From: Lachnospiraceae bacterium
Lineage (GTDB): Bacteria; Bacillota; Clostridia; Lachnospirales; Lachnospiraceae
DNA length: 64,000 bases
Reading direction: 5' to 3'
Assembly (NCBI GenBank): GCA_910574865.1
Contig: CAJTDN010000006.1
Span: forward strand, 186,001-250,000
Shown: positions 24,744 through 32,203 of the stretch, piece by piece
Layout of the letters: each line of letters opens with the position of its first letter
How positions within the stretch are numbered: the stretch's first letter is position 1
Notes under the pieces: generated by a model
The model's database searches: none
The model's input: the letters and a program-made list of their open reading frames with translations, nothing else
Told to the model about the DNA's origin: nothing
Position numbers and translations under genes: made by a program

Positions 24744-25039
24744 CGGGGCGAAGCCGGTCGGGCCATTGCCGGAGGCAATTTGAAATGGCCGGACGGCTGC
24801 CATGGCCGCCGGAGGCGGGCCATGGCGACATGGTAGAATGTATGCGTCAAGACGGCCCGCCAGCCGGGGCGTCTTGCACCGGGAAGTGACGGGGCGAAGC
24901 CGGCCGGGCCATTGCCGGAGGCAATTTGAAATGGCCGGACGGCCGCCATGGCCGCCGGAGGCGGGCCATGGCGACATGGTAAAATGTATGCGTCAAGACG
25001 GCCCGCCAGCCGGGGCGTCTTGCACCGGGAAGTGACGGG
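24681..25039 (+). repeat. 146-bp tandem repeat (about 2.4 copies) spanning the epimerase 3' end
   Basis: GACATGGTAGAATG begins units at 24681 and 24827 and, with one change, at 24973; both periods are 146 bp. Unit 1 carries the true end of the epimerase reading frame. Units 2 and 3 repeat that end as noncoding DNA. Each full unit contains hairpins: CAAGACG/CGTCTTG, TTGCC/GGCAA and GCCATGGC/GCCATGGC. The last copy stops just before the manC ribosome binding site. It is not a CRISPR, because the copies are contiguous. Confidence 0.92.
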
Positions 25040-25051
25040 AGGATTTTGAGG

Positions 25052-26119
25052 ATGAAGGTATACGGGGTGATTATGGCAGGCGGCGGCGGTACGCGGTTCT
25101 GGCCGCTGTCCAGGCAGGAGGAGCCGAAGCAGCTTTTGAACTTGAGCGGCAAGGACTTGATGATTAACGAGACGATTGACCGTGTCCGTACCATGGTGGC
25201 GGAGGAAGACATTTTCATCGTGACAAATCAGACCCAGGTGCCAAAAATGAAGGCCGTGACGGCGGGGCGCGTCCAAGAGGACCATGTCCTTTCGGAACCC
25301 TGCGCGCGTAACACGGCGGCCTGTATCGGCTACGCCGCGTTTGAAATTTTGAAAAAGCATGGCGACGGCATCATGTGCATTTTTCCGTCAGACCATTTTA
25401 TTAAAAACCAGGCCGAGTTTACCCGCGTCCTTGGCATGGCGGTGGAGACGGCCGAGAGCGAGGACGTGCTGGTGACGCTGGGCATTACTCCCGCCTGCCC
25501 GGCCACGGGGTACGGTTATATCAAGTTTGACAAGAAGGATTCGGGACTGGCCAAGATTGTCCTGGAGTTTCGGGAGAAGCCGGATTTGGAGACGGCGAAG
25601 CGTTATCTTGCGAGCGGGGAATACGCGTGGAACAGCGGGATGTTCATCTGGCGGGCCTCCACGATTTTGCGTTATTTTGAAGAATTGTTGCCGGACGTTT
25701 ACGCGTGCCTGGAGGAAATTGCCGGCGCGATGGGCGCTCCCGGGGAGAGGGACGTGATTGCCCGCGTATATCCGACGATTCCGAGTATTTCCATTGATTA
25801 TGGCATCATGGAAAAATGTCCGGACGTGCGGGTGATTTCGGCGGAATTTGGTTGGGACGACGTGGGCAGCTGGGACAACCTGGGTGTCTTGTACGAGGCG
25901 GACGAAAACGGGAACGTGACGGTCGGCGACCAGATTAACATAGACACGAAAAATTGTATTTCCTACGCGAAGAAGCGGCTGATTACCACGGTGGGGGTGG
26001 AAAACCTGATTATCGTGGAGACGGACGACGCGATTCTGGTTTGCGACAAGACGCGTTCGCAGGATGTCAAGATGGTGGTTGAGGAATTGAGGCGCCAGGG
26101 GCGGGACGCATGGCTGTGA
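25052..26119 (+). CDS. manC: Mannose-1-phosphate guanylyltransferase
   Basis: 355-residue GT-A-fold nucleotidyltransferase making GDP-mannose from GTP and mannose-1-phosphate. The N-terminal motif MAGGGGTRFWPLSR and the sugar-binding FREKPDLETA and EYAWNSGMFIWRA match ManC. The EFGWDDVGSWD block is diagnostic. It lacks the phosphomannose-isomerase domain of bifunctional forms. The ATG at 25052 was chosen with GGGAGG 10 bases upstream; a TTG at 25046 is possible. The last codons run into a 36-bp tandem repeat array that leads to the mutase gene, giving a GDP-mannose supply pair. Confidence 0.93.
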   Translation: MKVYGVIMAGGGGTRFWPLSRQEEPKQLLNLSGKDLMINETIDRVRTMVAEEDIFIVTNQTQVPKMKAVTAGRVQEDHVLSEPCARNTAACIGYAAFEILKKHGDGIMCIFPSDHFIKNQAEFTRVLGMAVETAESEDVLVTLGITPACPATGYGYIKFDKKDSGLAKIVLEFREKPDLETAKRYLASGEYAWNSGMFIWRASTILRYFEELLPDVYACLEEIAGAMGAPGERDVIARVYPTIPSISIDYGIMEKCPDVRVISAEFGWDDVGSWDNLGVLYEADENGNVTVGDQINIDTKNCISYAKKRLITTVGVENLIIVETDDAILVCDKTRSQDVKMVVEELRRQGRDAWL

Positions 26120-26270
26120 CGGAGGAAGTGCCGTGAAGAAGCCGGGGGTTGTGACGGAGGAAGTGCCGTGAAGAAGCCAGGGGGTTGTGACGGAGGAAGT
26201 GTCGTGAAGAAGCCAGGGGGCTGTGACGGAGGAAGTGCCGTGAAGAAGCCACGTGGCCGTGACGGTGGAA
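26115..26270 (+). repeat. 36-bp tandem repeats carrying a ribosome binding site and GTG
   Basis: The TGTGACGGAGGAAGTG core occurs at 26115, 26150, 26186 and 26222, and in a diverged form at 26258 (one step of 35 bp, the rest 36 bp). Each unit contains GGAGGAAGTG(C/T)CGTG, i.e. a good Shine-Dalgarno followed at about 6 bases by GTG. From the unit at 26168 onward the GTG frame stays open into the mutase gene and encodes KKPGGCDGGSVV-type repeats. It probably arose by repeated duplication of the intergenic start region. Confidence 0.88.
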
Positions 26271-26296
26271 GCGTGAGGGAAATGTCGGAGGGCGTG

Positions 26297-28096
26297 ATGG
26301 ACTATCAGGAAGTTTACAGGCAATGGTGCACGGATGCATATTTTGACGAGGACACGAGGGCGGAGTTGATTTCGCTGGCGGGCGACGAGGCGGAAATCAA
26401 GGACCGTTTTTACAAGCAGCTTGAGTTTGGCACCGGGGGACTGCGCGGCATTATCGGGGCGGGCACGAACCGCATGAATGTTTATACCGTGCGGCAGGCC
26501 ACGCAGGGGCTGGCAAATTACGTCGTGGAGTGTGGTGGCCAAAAAAGGGGCGTGGCGATTGCCTGGGACTCGCGGCGGATGTCGCCGGAGTTTGCCCTGG
26601 AGGCGGCGCTTTGCCTGAACGCGAATGGCATCGTGACGTATTGCTTTGACTCGCTCCGGCCGACCCCGGAGTTGTCATTTGCGGTGCGCAGGCTTGGCTG
26701 CATGGCGGGCATCGTCATCACGGCCAGCCATAATCCGCGGGAATACAATGGTTACAAGGTGTATTGGGAGGACGGCGCGCAGATTACACCGCCCCATGAC
26801 AAGAATATTTTGCGCGAGGTGCGGAAGGTCACTTCGTTTACCATGGTAAGGACGACGGAGAAGGAGGCGGCCGTGGCGGCCGGGCTTTACCGCGTGGTTG
26901 GAAAGGAAATCGACGACGCCTACATGGCGGAATTGAAAAGCCTGTCCATCCACCCGGAAGTGATCCGGGAGATGGCGGGGGACATCACGATTGTTTATAC
27001 GCCGCTGCATGGGACGGGCAATTTGCCGGTGCGCCGCGTGTTAAAGGAGTTGGGTTTTGAGAAGGTTTATGTCGTGAAGGAACAAGAGCTTCCCGACGGG
27101 GCGTTTCCCACGGTGGCCTATCCGAACCCGGAGTCCCCGGCGGCGTTCGAACTCGCGCTGGAGCTGGCGCGGGAAGTCGATGCCGACATCGTGCTGGCCA
27201 CCGACCCGGATGCCGACCGGCTCGGCGTGTATTGCAAGGACACGGGGAACGCGTCGGGTTACGTTCCATTTACCGGGAACATGTCGGGCATGCTGATTGC
27301 GGAATACATTTTGCGCGAGCGTCTGGCGACGGGCACGATGCCGCGAAACCCGGCGCTCGTCGAGACCATCGTGACGACCGACATGGCGAAAGCGGTGGCG
27401 AAGGCCTACGGTGTGACGCTTGTTGAGGTGTTGACCGGATTTAAATATATTGGGGAACAGATTCGATTTTTTGAGGAACAAGGCACGTATGATTACGTGT
27501 TCGGCCTTGAGGAGAGCTATGGCTGCCTGGCCGGGACTTATGCCCGGGACAAGGATGCTTGTGTGGCGGTGATGATGCTGTGCGAGGTGGCTTCATGGTA
27601 TAAGAAGAAAAACATGACGTTGTGGGATGCCATGATGGAAATGTACGGGACGTACGGGTTTTACCGCGAGGGGCTTGAAACATTGACCCTCAAGGGCGCG
27701 GACGGCGCGAAAAAAATCCAGGAGATGATGGACGCGGCCAGGAACAATCCTCCGAAGGAGCTGGCTTCATACAAGGTGGCCGCGGTGCGCGATTACAAGG
27801 CGGGCACGCGGACGGATTTGGCAACCGGGAGCGTGGAAAGGACAGACCTTCCCGCCTCGAACGTGATTTATTTTGAACTGGAGGACACGCGGGAGGCATT
27901 CGCAAAAAGCGAAAGCATCGCGGACGTGAGGCACGCCGGGCATGCGCGGGAACCCGGCGCGGCGTGGTGCTGCATCCGCCCGTCGGGGACGGAGCCGAAA
28001 ATTAAGTTCTATTTCGGCGTGCGGGGGTCTGGCCTGGAAGAGGCAGATGAAAAACTGGCGGAATTGAAAACTTCGCTTGTGGAGATGTTTTCCTGA
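26297..28096 (+). CDS. Phosphoglucomutase/phosphomannomutase (alpha-D-phosphohexomutase)
   Basis: 599 residues. Interconverts hexose-6-phosphate and hexose-1-phosphate and, by context, supplies mannose-1-phosphate to ManC. All four family motifs are present: the catalytic serine loop VITASHNPREYNG, the metal-binding ATDPDADRLG, the sugar-binding GLEESYGCLAG and the phosphate-binding CCIRPSGTEPK. The ATG at 26297 has CGGAGGG upstream and gives the standard N-terminus. An in-frame GTG at 26168 would add 43 residues made of 12-residue repeats; that longer form is a real alternative, because each repeat has its own Shine-Dalgarno. It belongs to the same cluster as manC. Confidence 0.92.
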   Translation: MDYQEVYRQWCTDAYFDEDTRAELISLAGDEAEIKDRFYKQLEFGTGGLRGIIGAGTNRMNVYTVRQATQGLANYVVECGGQKRGVAIAWDSRRMSPEFALEAALCLNANGIVTYCFDSLRPTPELSFAVRRLGCMAGIVITASHNPREYNGYKVYWEDGAQITPPHDKNILREVRKVTSFTMVRTTEKEAAVAAGLYRVVGKEIDDAYMAELKSLSIHPEVIREMAGDITIVYTPLHGTGNLPVRRVLKELGFEKVYVVKEQELPDGAFPTVAYPNPESPAAFELALELAREVDADIVLATDPDADRLGVYCKDTGNASGYVPFTGNMSGMLIAEYILRERLATGTMPRNPALVETIVTTDMAKAVAKAYGVTLVEVLTGFKYIGEQIRFFEEQGTYDYVFGLEESYGCLAGTYARDKDACVAVMMLCEVASWYKKKNMTLWDAMMEMYGTYGFYREGLETLTLKGADGAKKIQEMMDAARNNPPKELASYKVAAVRDYKAGTRTDLATGSVERTDLPASNVIYFELEDTREAFAKSESIADVRHAGHAREPGAAWCCIRPSGTEPKIKFYFGVRGSGLEEADEKLAELKTSLVEMFS

Positions 28097-28189
28097 AAGG
28101 ATTGCCGAGCGGTGGATGATGACATTCATGGCGCACGTGGCAGGCATAAGTTAAAAAAGTTATTGCAAGATGGTATACAAGGGAGGATT

Positions 28190-28714
28190 ATGGAAAGAAA
28201 CATAAGTGTGATAAAAGATGTGAACGGGAATCAGATTGTTATTGTAAATGATATTCGTTTTAAAGGGAAAAGAAATATAGATTGGGATGAAGTTGAGCAG
28301 TATTTAAAACAGTATATTGGAGAATTCATGGAAATTGCTGCAAGTAAAGAAATTATTTATATCGGTAGTGATTTACCCGATGAATATTCAGGTTCGAAGT
28401 ATACTGCAAAATTAAAAGGAGCGTTAGCAAAGGCAAAAGCAAATGCGGCACAAGGAATTCCAGAGATGATTGAAATTGCGGGCAACAGAAGATTTAAGGA
28501 AAATCTGGAAAGGAAACATGATAGAGATGCAAAATATGGATGGTACCGATATGATTCCAGATTTGCGATACCGGTTTTTGATGAAAATAATGATGTTTTG
28601 CGGTATAACATATTCCATGCAGAGTTGGTGATAAGACACTCTGAAAATAGAAAGATGTATTTGTATGATATCATAAATATAAAAAAAGAAACGAGCACCC
28701 CGTTTGAGCAATAA
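28190..28714 (+). CDS. Orphan AT-rich gene resembling a domain of phage/ICE polyvalent proteins
   Basis: 174 residues, MERNISVIKDVNGN to KKETSTPFEQ. The block YIGSDLPDEYSGSKYTAKLK, then KANAAQGIPEMIEIAGNRRF, KYGWYRYDSRFAIPVFDE and MYLYDIINIKKETSTP resemble a domain common in large polyvalent proteins of clostridial phages and conjugative elements, where it may be a barnase/EndoU-like nuclease. I am not certain of the exact family. Base composition is much more AT-rich than manB before it or the GT2 after it, a sign of recent transfer. It follows GGGAGGATT. There is no obvious immunity partner or mobile-element gene next to it. Confidence 0.65.
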   Translation: MERNISVIKDVNGNQIVIVNDIRFKGKRNIDWDEVEQYLKQYIGEFMEIAASKEIIYIGSDLPDEYSGSKYTAKLKGALAKAKANAAQGIPEMIEIAGNRRFKENLERKHDRDAKYGWYRYDSRFAIPVFDENNDVLRYNIFHAELVIRHSENRKMYLYDIINIKKETSTPFEQ

Positions 28715-28829
28715 AGCTGTACGGTAAAAAACCCGCTTCTCTTTTTGGTATTATATGATAGGGGGAAAAAAAAGTCAAGAGAAATATAACGAAAAATTCA
28801 GGTGATGGGCTGGATTCCCACTGGCACCA

Positions 28830-28993
28830 TTACTTTACTTATAGGAAACTTCGTCTCCTATAAAGTAAAACCCGTCAGGGAATGCGCACTTCGCGCATAA
28901 AGAAAATGGCTGCTGAAGCAGCCGCGCTCCTGCGCGAGAGTCCGGCAGGCCGGACTCCTTGCTCTCGGGCAGTGGTCGTGCGGCAGGCGCACG
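28830..28993. other. Run of six consecutive hairpins before a GT2 gene
   Basis: The gene-free stretch 28715-29046 contains, in order: TTATAGGA/TCCTATAA (28839-28863), ATGCGC/GCGCAT (28882-28898), GGCTGC/GCAGCC (28908-28923), CGCGC/GCGCG (28923-28936), GAGTCCGGC/GCCGGACTC (28938-28957) and CGTGCG/CGCACG (28977-28993). It contains no open frame with a start signal. It could be a structured leader RNA or an array of palindromic repeats. Confidence 0.6.
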
Positions 28994-29046
28994 GCCCCGT
29001 GAACAGTGGCCAAGACGGTGTTACAATTGATAAGGAAGGGTGAAGA

Positions 29047-29982
29047 ATGGAGAAAGAACGGCTGACACTGGTAGTTCCGGCATATAATGAGGAAGAGGCG
29101 ATTCCGATATTTTACAAGGAAGCCAAGAAAGTGGAAGAAAAGCTGCCCCAGGTGGAAGTGGAATATTTGTTCATAGATGACGGCTCGAGTGACGCGACGC
29201 TTGACGTGCTTAGGCGGCTTTCCGAGGAGGACGGGATGGTACACTACGTGTCCTTTTCCCGTAATTTTGGCAAGGAATCGGCCATTTATGCCGGGCTCCA
29301 AAAGGCATCCGGCGAATATGTGGCCATCATGGACGCGGACTTGCAAGATCCCCCGGCGCTGTTGCCGCAGATGCTTTTGGGCATCATGGAAGAAGGGTAT
29401 GACTGCGTGGGAAGCCGCCGGGTTTCCAGGAAGGGGGAGCCGCCGGTGCGCTCGTTTTTCGCAAGGCTGTTTTATAAAATCATGAACAAGATGTCCCACA
29501 CCGAGGTCGTGGACGGGGCCAGGGACTTTCAGATGATGAACCGCAAGGTGGTGGAGGCGATTCTCGGCATGGGAGAATACAACCGTTTTTCAAAAGGGAT
29601 TTTTGGCTGGATTGGTTTTAAAAAGAAATGGATGGAATACGAAAACATCGAGCGGGTCGCGGGGGAGACAAAATGGTCCTTCTGGTCGCTCTTGTTATAT
29701 GCGCTTGACGGTATCGTGGCATTTTCCACGTTCCCGTTGGTACTCGTTTCCATATTGGGACTTGTATTCTGCGTGGCGGCGTTTATTGCCATCGTATTCA
29801 TCATCGTGCGGACGCTGGTATTTGGCGACCCGACCTCGGGCTGGCCGTCCATGGTCTGCATCATCATGCTGGTGAGCGGCGTGCAGCTTTTATGCATGGG
29901 AATCATTGGCCAGTATATGGCGAAAACGTATTTGGAGACGAAAAAGCGGCCGTTGTACCTGGTCGAGGAGGAGAGACTGTAA
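29047..29982 (+). CDS. GtrB-type GT2 glycosyltransferase with two C-terminal membrane helices
   Basis: 311 residues. The N-terminal GT-A domain has LTLVVPAYNEEEAIP, LFIDDGSSD and the DXD-like IMDADLQDPP. FSRNFGKESAIYAGL and DFQMMNRKV are typical of polyprenyl-phosphate glucosyl-type transferases (GtrB, YkoT). Two membrane helices at about residues 230-260 and 270-295 anchor it. The expected product is a polyprenyl-phosphate hexose on the inner membrane face. The start is preceded by GGAAGGGTG. It lies just downstream of an unusual hairpin-rich leader and 12 bp upstream of the zinc-ribbon gene. Confidence 0.92.
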   Translation: MEKERLTLVVPAYNEEEAIPIFYKEAKKVEEKLPQVEVEYLFIDDGSSDATLDVLRRLSEEDGMVHYVSFSRNFGKESAIYAGLQKASGEYVAIMDADLQDPPALLPQMLLGIMEEGYDCVGSRRVSRKGEPPVRSFFARLFYKIMNKMSHTEVVDGARDFQMMNRKVVEAILGMGEYNRFSKGIFGWIGFKKKWMEYENIERVAGETKWSFWSLLLYALDGIVAFSTFPLVLVSILGLVFCVAAFIAIVFIIVRTLVFGDPTSGWPSMVCIIMLVSGVQLLCMGIIGQYMAKTYLETKKRPLYLVEEERL

Positions 29983-29994
29983 GGAGGTTCGAGG

Positions 29995-31077
29995 ATGGAT
30001 TTTGTGGAGTACAAATGCCCTTGTTGCGGGGCGGCCCTCAAGTTTTCGTCGGGGGCGCAGAAGTTGAAGTGTGACAGTTGTGGCAACAAGTATGACGTGG
30101 AAGCACTCAAGGAGTGGAAAGAGGTGGATGGAAACGCGCCGGAGCCGGAGCTTCACTGGGAGTTCCAGAAAGAGGCGCAAGGGGCGAAGCGGACGGCGGA
30201 CGGGAAATACATCTGCCCTTCTTGTGCGGGGGAAATCGAGGTGGACGAGGACACCGTCAGCACGAAGTGTCCGTATTGTGACAACGTGGTGGTCATCAGG
30301 GCGACGGCTTCGGGAGAGTTTGAACCGGATGCCATGATTCCGTTCCAGGTCGAGGCGGGGGACGCCAGGCAGCGGTTGGAGAATTTTTGCCGGGGAAAGC
30401 GTCTTTTGCCGCGTGATTTTAAGAACAAGAGTTATCTGAAAAATCTGAAGGGATATTATGTGCCATACTGGCTGTTCGACTGTGACGCGAGGGCGGACAT
30501 GAGTTTTCGCGCGACGCGTGTCCATACGTGGAGCGATTCGGAGTATGATTACGTGGATACCTCGCACTATCTTGTGCATCGGGGTGGTGAGATGGAATTC
30601 TACCATGTGCCGGTTGACGGCAGCACGGAAATGGACGACAGGACGACGGAATCCATCGAGCCGTTTGACTATGCCGGGCTGACGGATTTCAACCCGGCCT
30701 ATTTGGCGGGATACGAGACGGACAAATACGACGTGGACGAAAAGACCGCCGAGGTGCGGGCCAAGGAGCGGCTTTACAACACGGCGGAGACGGCGCTTCG
30801 GAACACGGTCACGGGATATGGCAGCGTGGTGGCACAGCGGCGGCAGATGGGGACGAAAGGCGGAAGAGTCAGTTACGCTCTCCTTCCGGTGTGGCTTTTC
30901 GAGACGATTTATGATAAGAAGAAATACCAGTTTGCCATCAACGGCCAAACGGGCAGGATGGTGGGTGAACTGCCGGTGGACAAGGGCGCGTACTGGAAAT
31001 ACCTCTGTGGTTTCACGGCGCTTGGGACGGCAGTCTGTTCCCTGATAGGAATCTGGTTGTTTGGGGGTGTGCTGTGA
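29995..31077 (+). CDS. YdjG-like zinc-ribbon membrane protein
   Basis: 360 residues. Two zinc ribbons near the N-terminus: YKCPCCG with KCDSCG (about residues 7-32) and YICPSC with KCPYCDN (about 74-101). A soluble middle domain follows, then one or two C-terminal membrane segments (YLCGFTALGTAVCSLIGIWLF). In Bacillus subtilis YdjG, YdjH and YdjI act with the PspA homologue YdjF in an envelope-stress response, with YdjG and YdjH forming the membrane platform. The same gene order is kept here (zinc ribbon, TPM domain, SPFH), without a PspA gene next to it. The stop overlaps the next start (TGATG). Confidence 0.85.
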   Translation: MDFVEYKCPCCGAALKFSSGAQKLKCDSCGNKYDVEALKEWKEVDGNAPEPELHWEFQKEAQGAKRTADGKYICPSCAGEIEVDEDTVSTKCPYCDNVVVIRATASGEFEPDAMIPFQVEAGDARQRLENFCRGKRLLPRDFKNKSYLKNLKGYYVPYWLFDCDARADMSFRATRVHTWSDSEYDYVDTSHYLVHRGGEMEFYHVPVDGSTEMDDRTTESIEPFDYAGLTDFNPAYLAGYETDKYDVDEKTAEVRAKERLYNTAETALRNTVTGYGSVVAQRRQMGTKGGRVSYALLPVWLFETIYDKKKYQFAINGQTGRMVGELPVDKGAYWKYLCGFTALGTAVCSLIGIWLFGGVL

Positions 31078-32069
31078 TGGGGAAAATGAGAAGGCGAAGG
31101 ACATTTTTACATAGGGCGGAATCATTTTCAGCGTGCGTGCCCGTGGGAATCGGGAAAGGGCGCGGGACGTGCCGGCGCACGGGAAAATCATTTCTGGCGT
31201 GCGCGGCGGCCGTGCTCGTGCTGTGCCTGGCATGTGGCGGACTTGTGTTTGCGGGCGGGCCGGCAACGGACGCGGGGGAACCGATGACGCTGGAGAGCGT
31301 GGGAGAGCCGCTGCCAGACGGGGCGGATTCGGCACTTCTGGAAAATCCGGCGGGGCGCGCCTGCGTGATTGACCAGGCGGGACTCTTGGACGCGGAGGAC
31401 GTGGCATTGCTCAACGAAGAATGCGAGCGTCTTTATGAGGCATACGGCGTGCTTGTTGCCATCGTGACGGTCGACGATTTTGGCGGCGGGGATATTTTGG
31501 ACTGGCAAATCCGCGTGTTCAGGGAAGACCCGTTCGGAATGAGAGCACAGGACGGCGTGATGTTGGCAATCAGTATGGCGGATCGCGATTGGGGAATCCA
31601 GACGTTTGGCAGCGCGCAGAGGGCGTTTAACACTTACGGGAGGGAACGAATCGGCGAAATCGTGTTGGAGAGCCTTTCGGACGGGGAGTACTACGACGCG
31701 CTTGACGATTTTGTTGGCCTGTGCGGACGATTCCTTAAGGAGGCGGAGAAAGGGAAGCCTTATTCTTCGGAGCACCCTTATCGAAAGAGCGTGCCGGTTT
31801 GGATAATCGTGGCGGTTTCCTTCGTGGCATCGTTCGCGGTGTCATTTGGAATCGTGAGCGTTTGGAAGAAGGGCATGAACACGCAGGTGCAAAGAATCGG
31901 GGCGGACGAGTATTTGAAGCCCGGCAGCTTCCACCTGACGCGGTCGTCGGACATTTTCTTGTACCATACGGTGAGCCGCAGCCCGAAACCGAAGGCGGAC
32001 AGTAGCAGTAGCAGCGGGGGGAGCTCGGGCATGAGCTCCACGAGTTCGGGAACAAGTGGAAAATTTTGA
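31077..32069 (+). CDS. TPM-domain membrane protein (YdjH/YgcG-like)
   Basis: 330 residues. After an N-terminal hydrophobic segment (about 40-60), the extracytoplasmic TPM domain runs from about 95 to 225: CVIDQAGLLDAEDVALLNE, VLVAIVTVDDFGG and a DGVMLAISMADRDWGIQTFG block. A second membrane helix (VPVWIIVAVSFVASFAVSFG) and a Ser/Gly-rich C-terminal tail follow, as is usual in the family. The start ATG shares one base with the preceding stop. By analogy with B. subtilis it would pair with the zinc-ribbon protein to recruit the SPFH protein encoded next. Confidence 0.85.
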   Translation: MGKMRRRRTFLHRAESFSACVPVGIGKGRGTCRRTGKSFLACAAAVLVLCLACGGLVFAGGPATDAGEPMTLESVGEPLPDGADSALLENPAGRACVIDQAGLLDAEDVALLNEECERLYEAYGVLVAIVTVDDFGGGDILDWQIRVFREDPFGMRAQDGVMLAISMADRDWGIQTFGSAQRAFNTYGRERIGEIVLESLSDGEYYDALDDFVGLCGRFLKEAEKGKPYSSEHPYRKSVPVWIIVAVSFVASFAVSFGIVSVWKKGMNTQVQRIGADEYLKPGSFHLTRSSDIFLYHTVSRSPKPKADSSSSSGGSSGMSSTSSGTSGKF

Positions 32070-32203
32070 TTACAGTGCCACAATGAGGATGGAGTGGGGT
32101 GAAGCCCCATGGGAATCCGAATTGTGGGTAGGATTGCGAGGGCGCATGGCGCGGGGCAATCCGTAATCAAAAAATAATGTGAGAAAGGAAATGGTGAAAA
32201 ATC

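Noticed and set aside
24681-25039. Possible CRISPR array
   Set aside because: Copies of 146 bp are contiguous with no unique spacers; simple tandem duplication.
26115-26270. Possible CRISPR array
   Set aside because: 36-bp units abut one another without spacers, and each carries a ribosome binding site and GTG.
29890-31407. 505-codon open frame antisense to the zinc-ribbon gene
   Set aside because: Arg/Pro-rich translation with no domain; shadow of the real gene.
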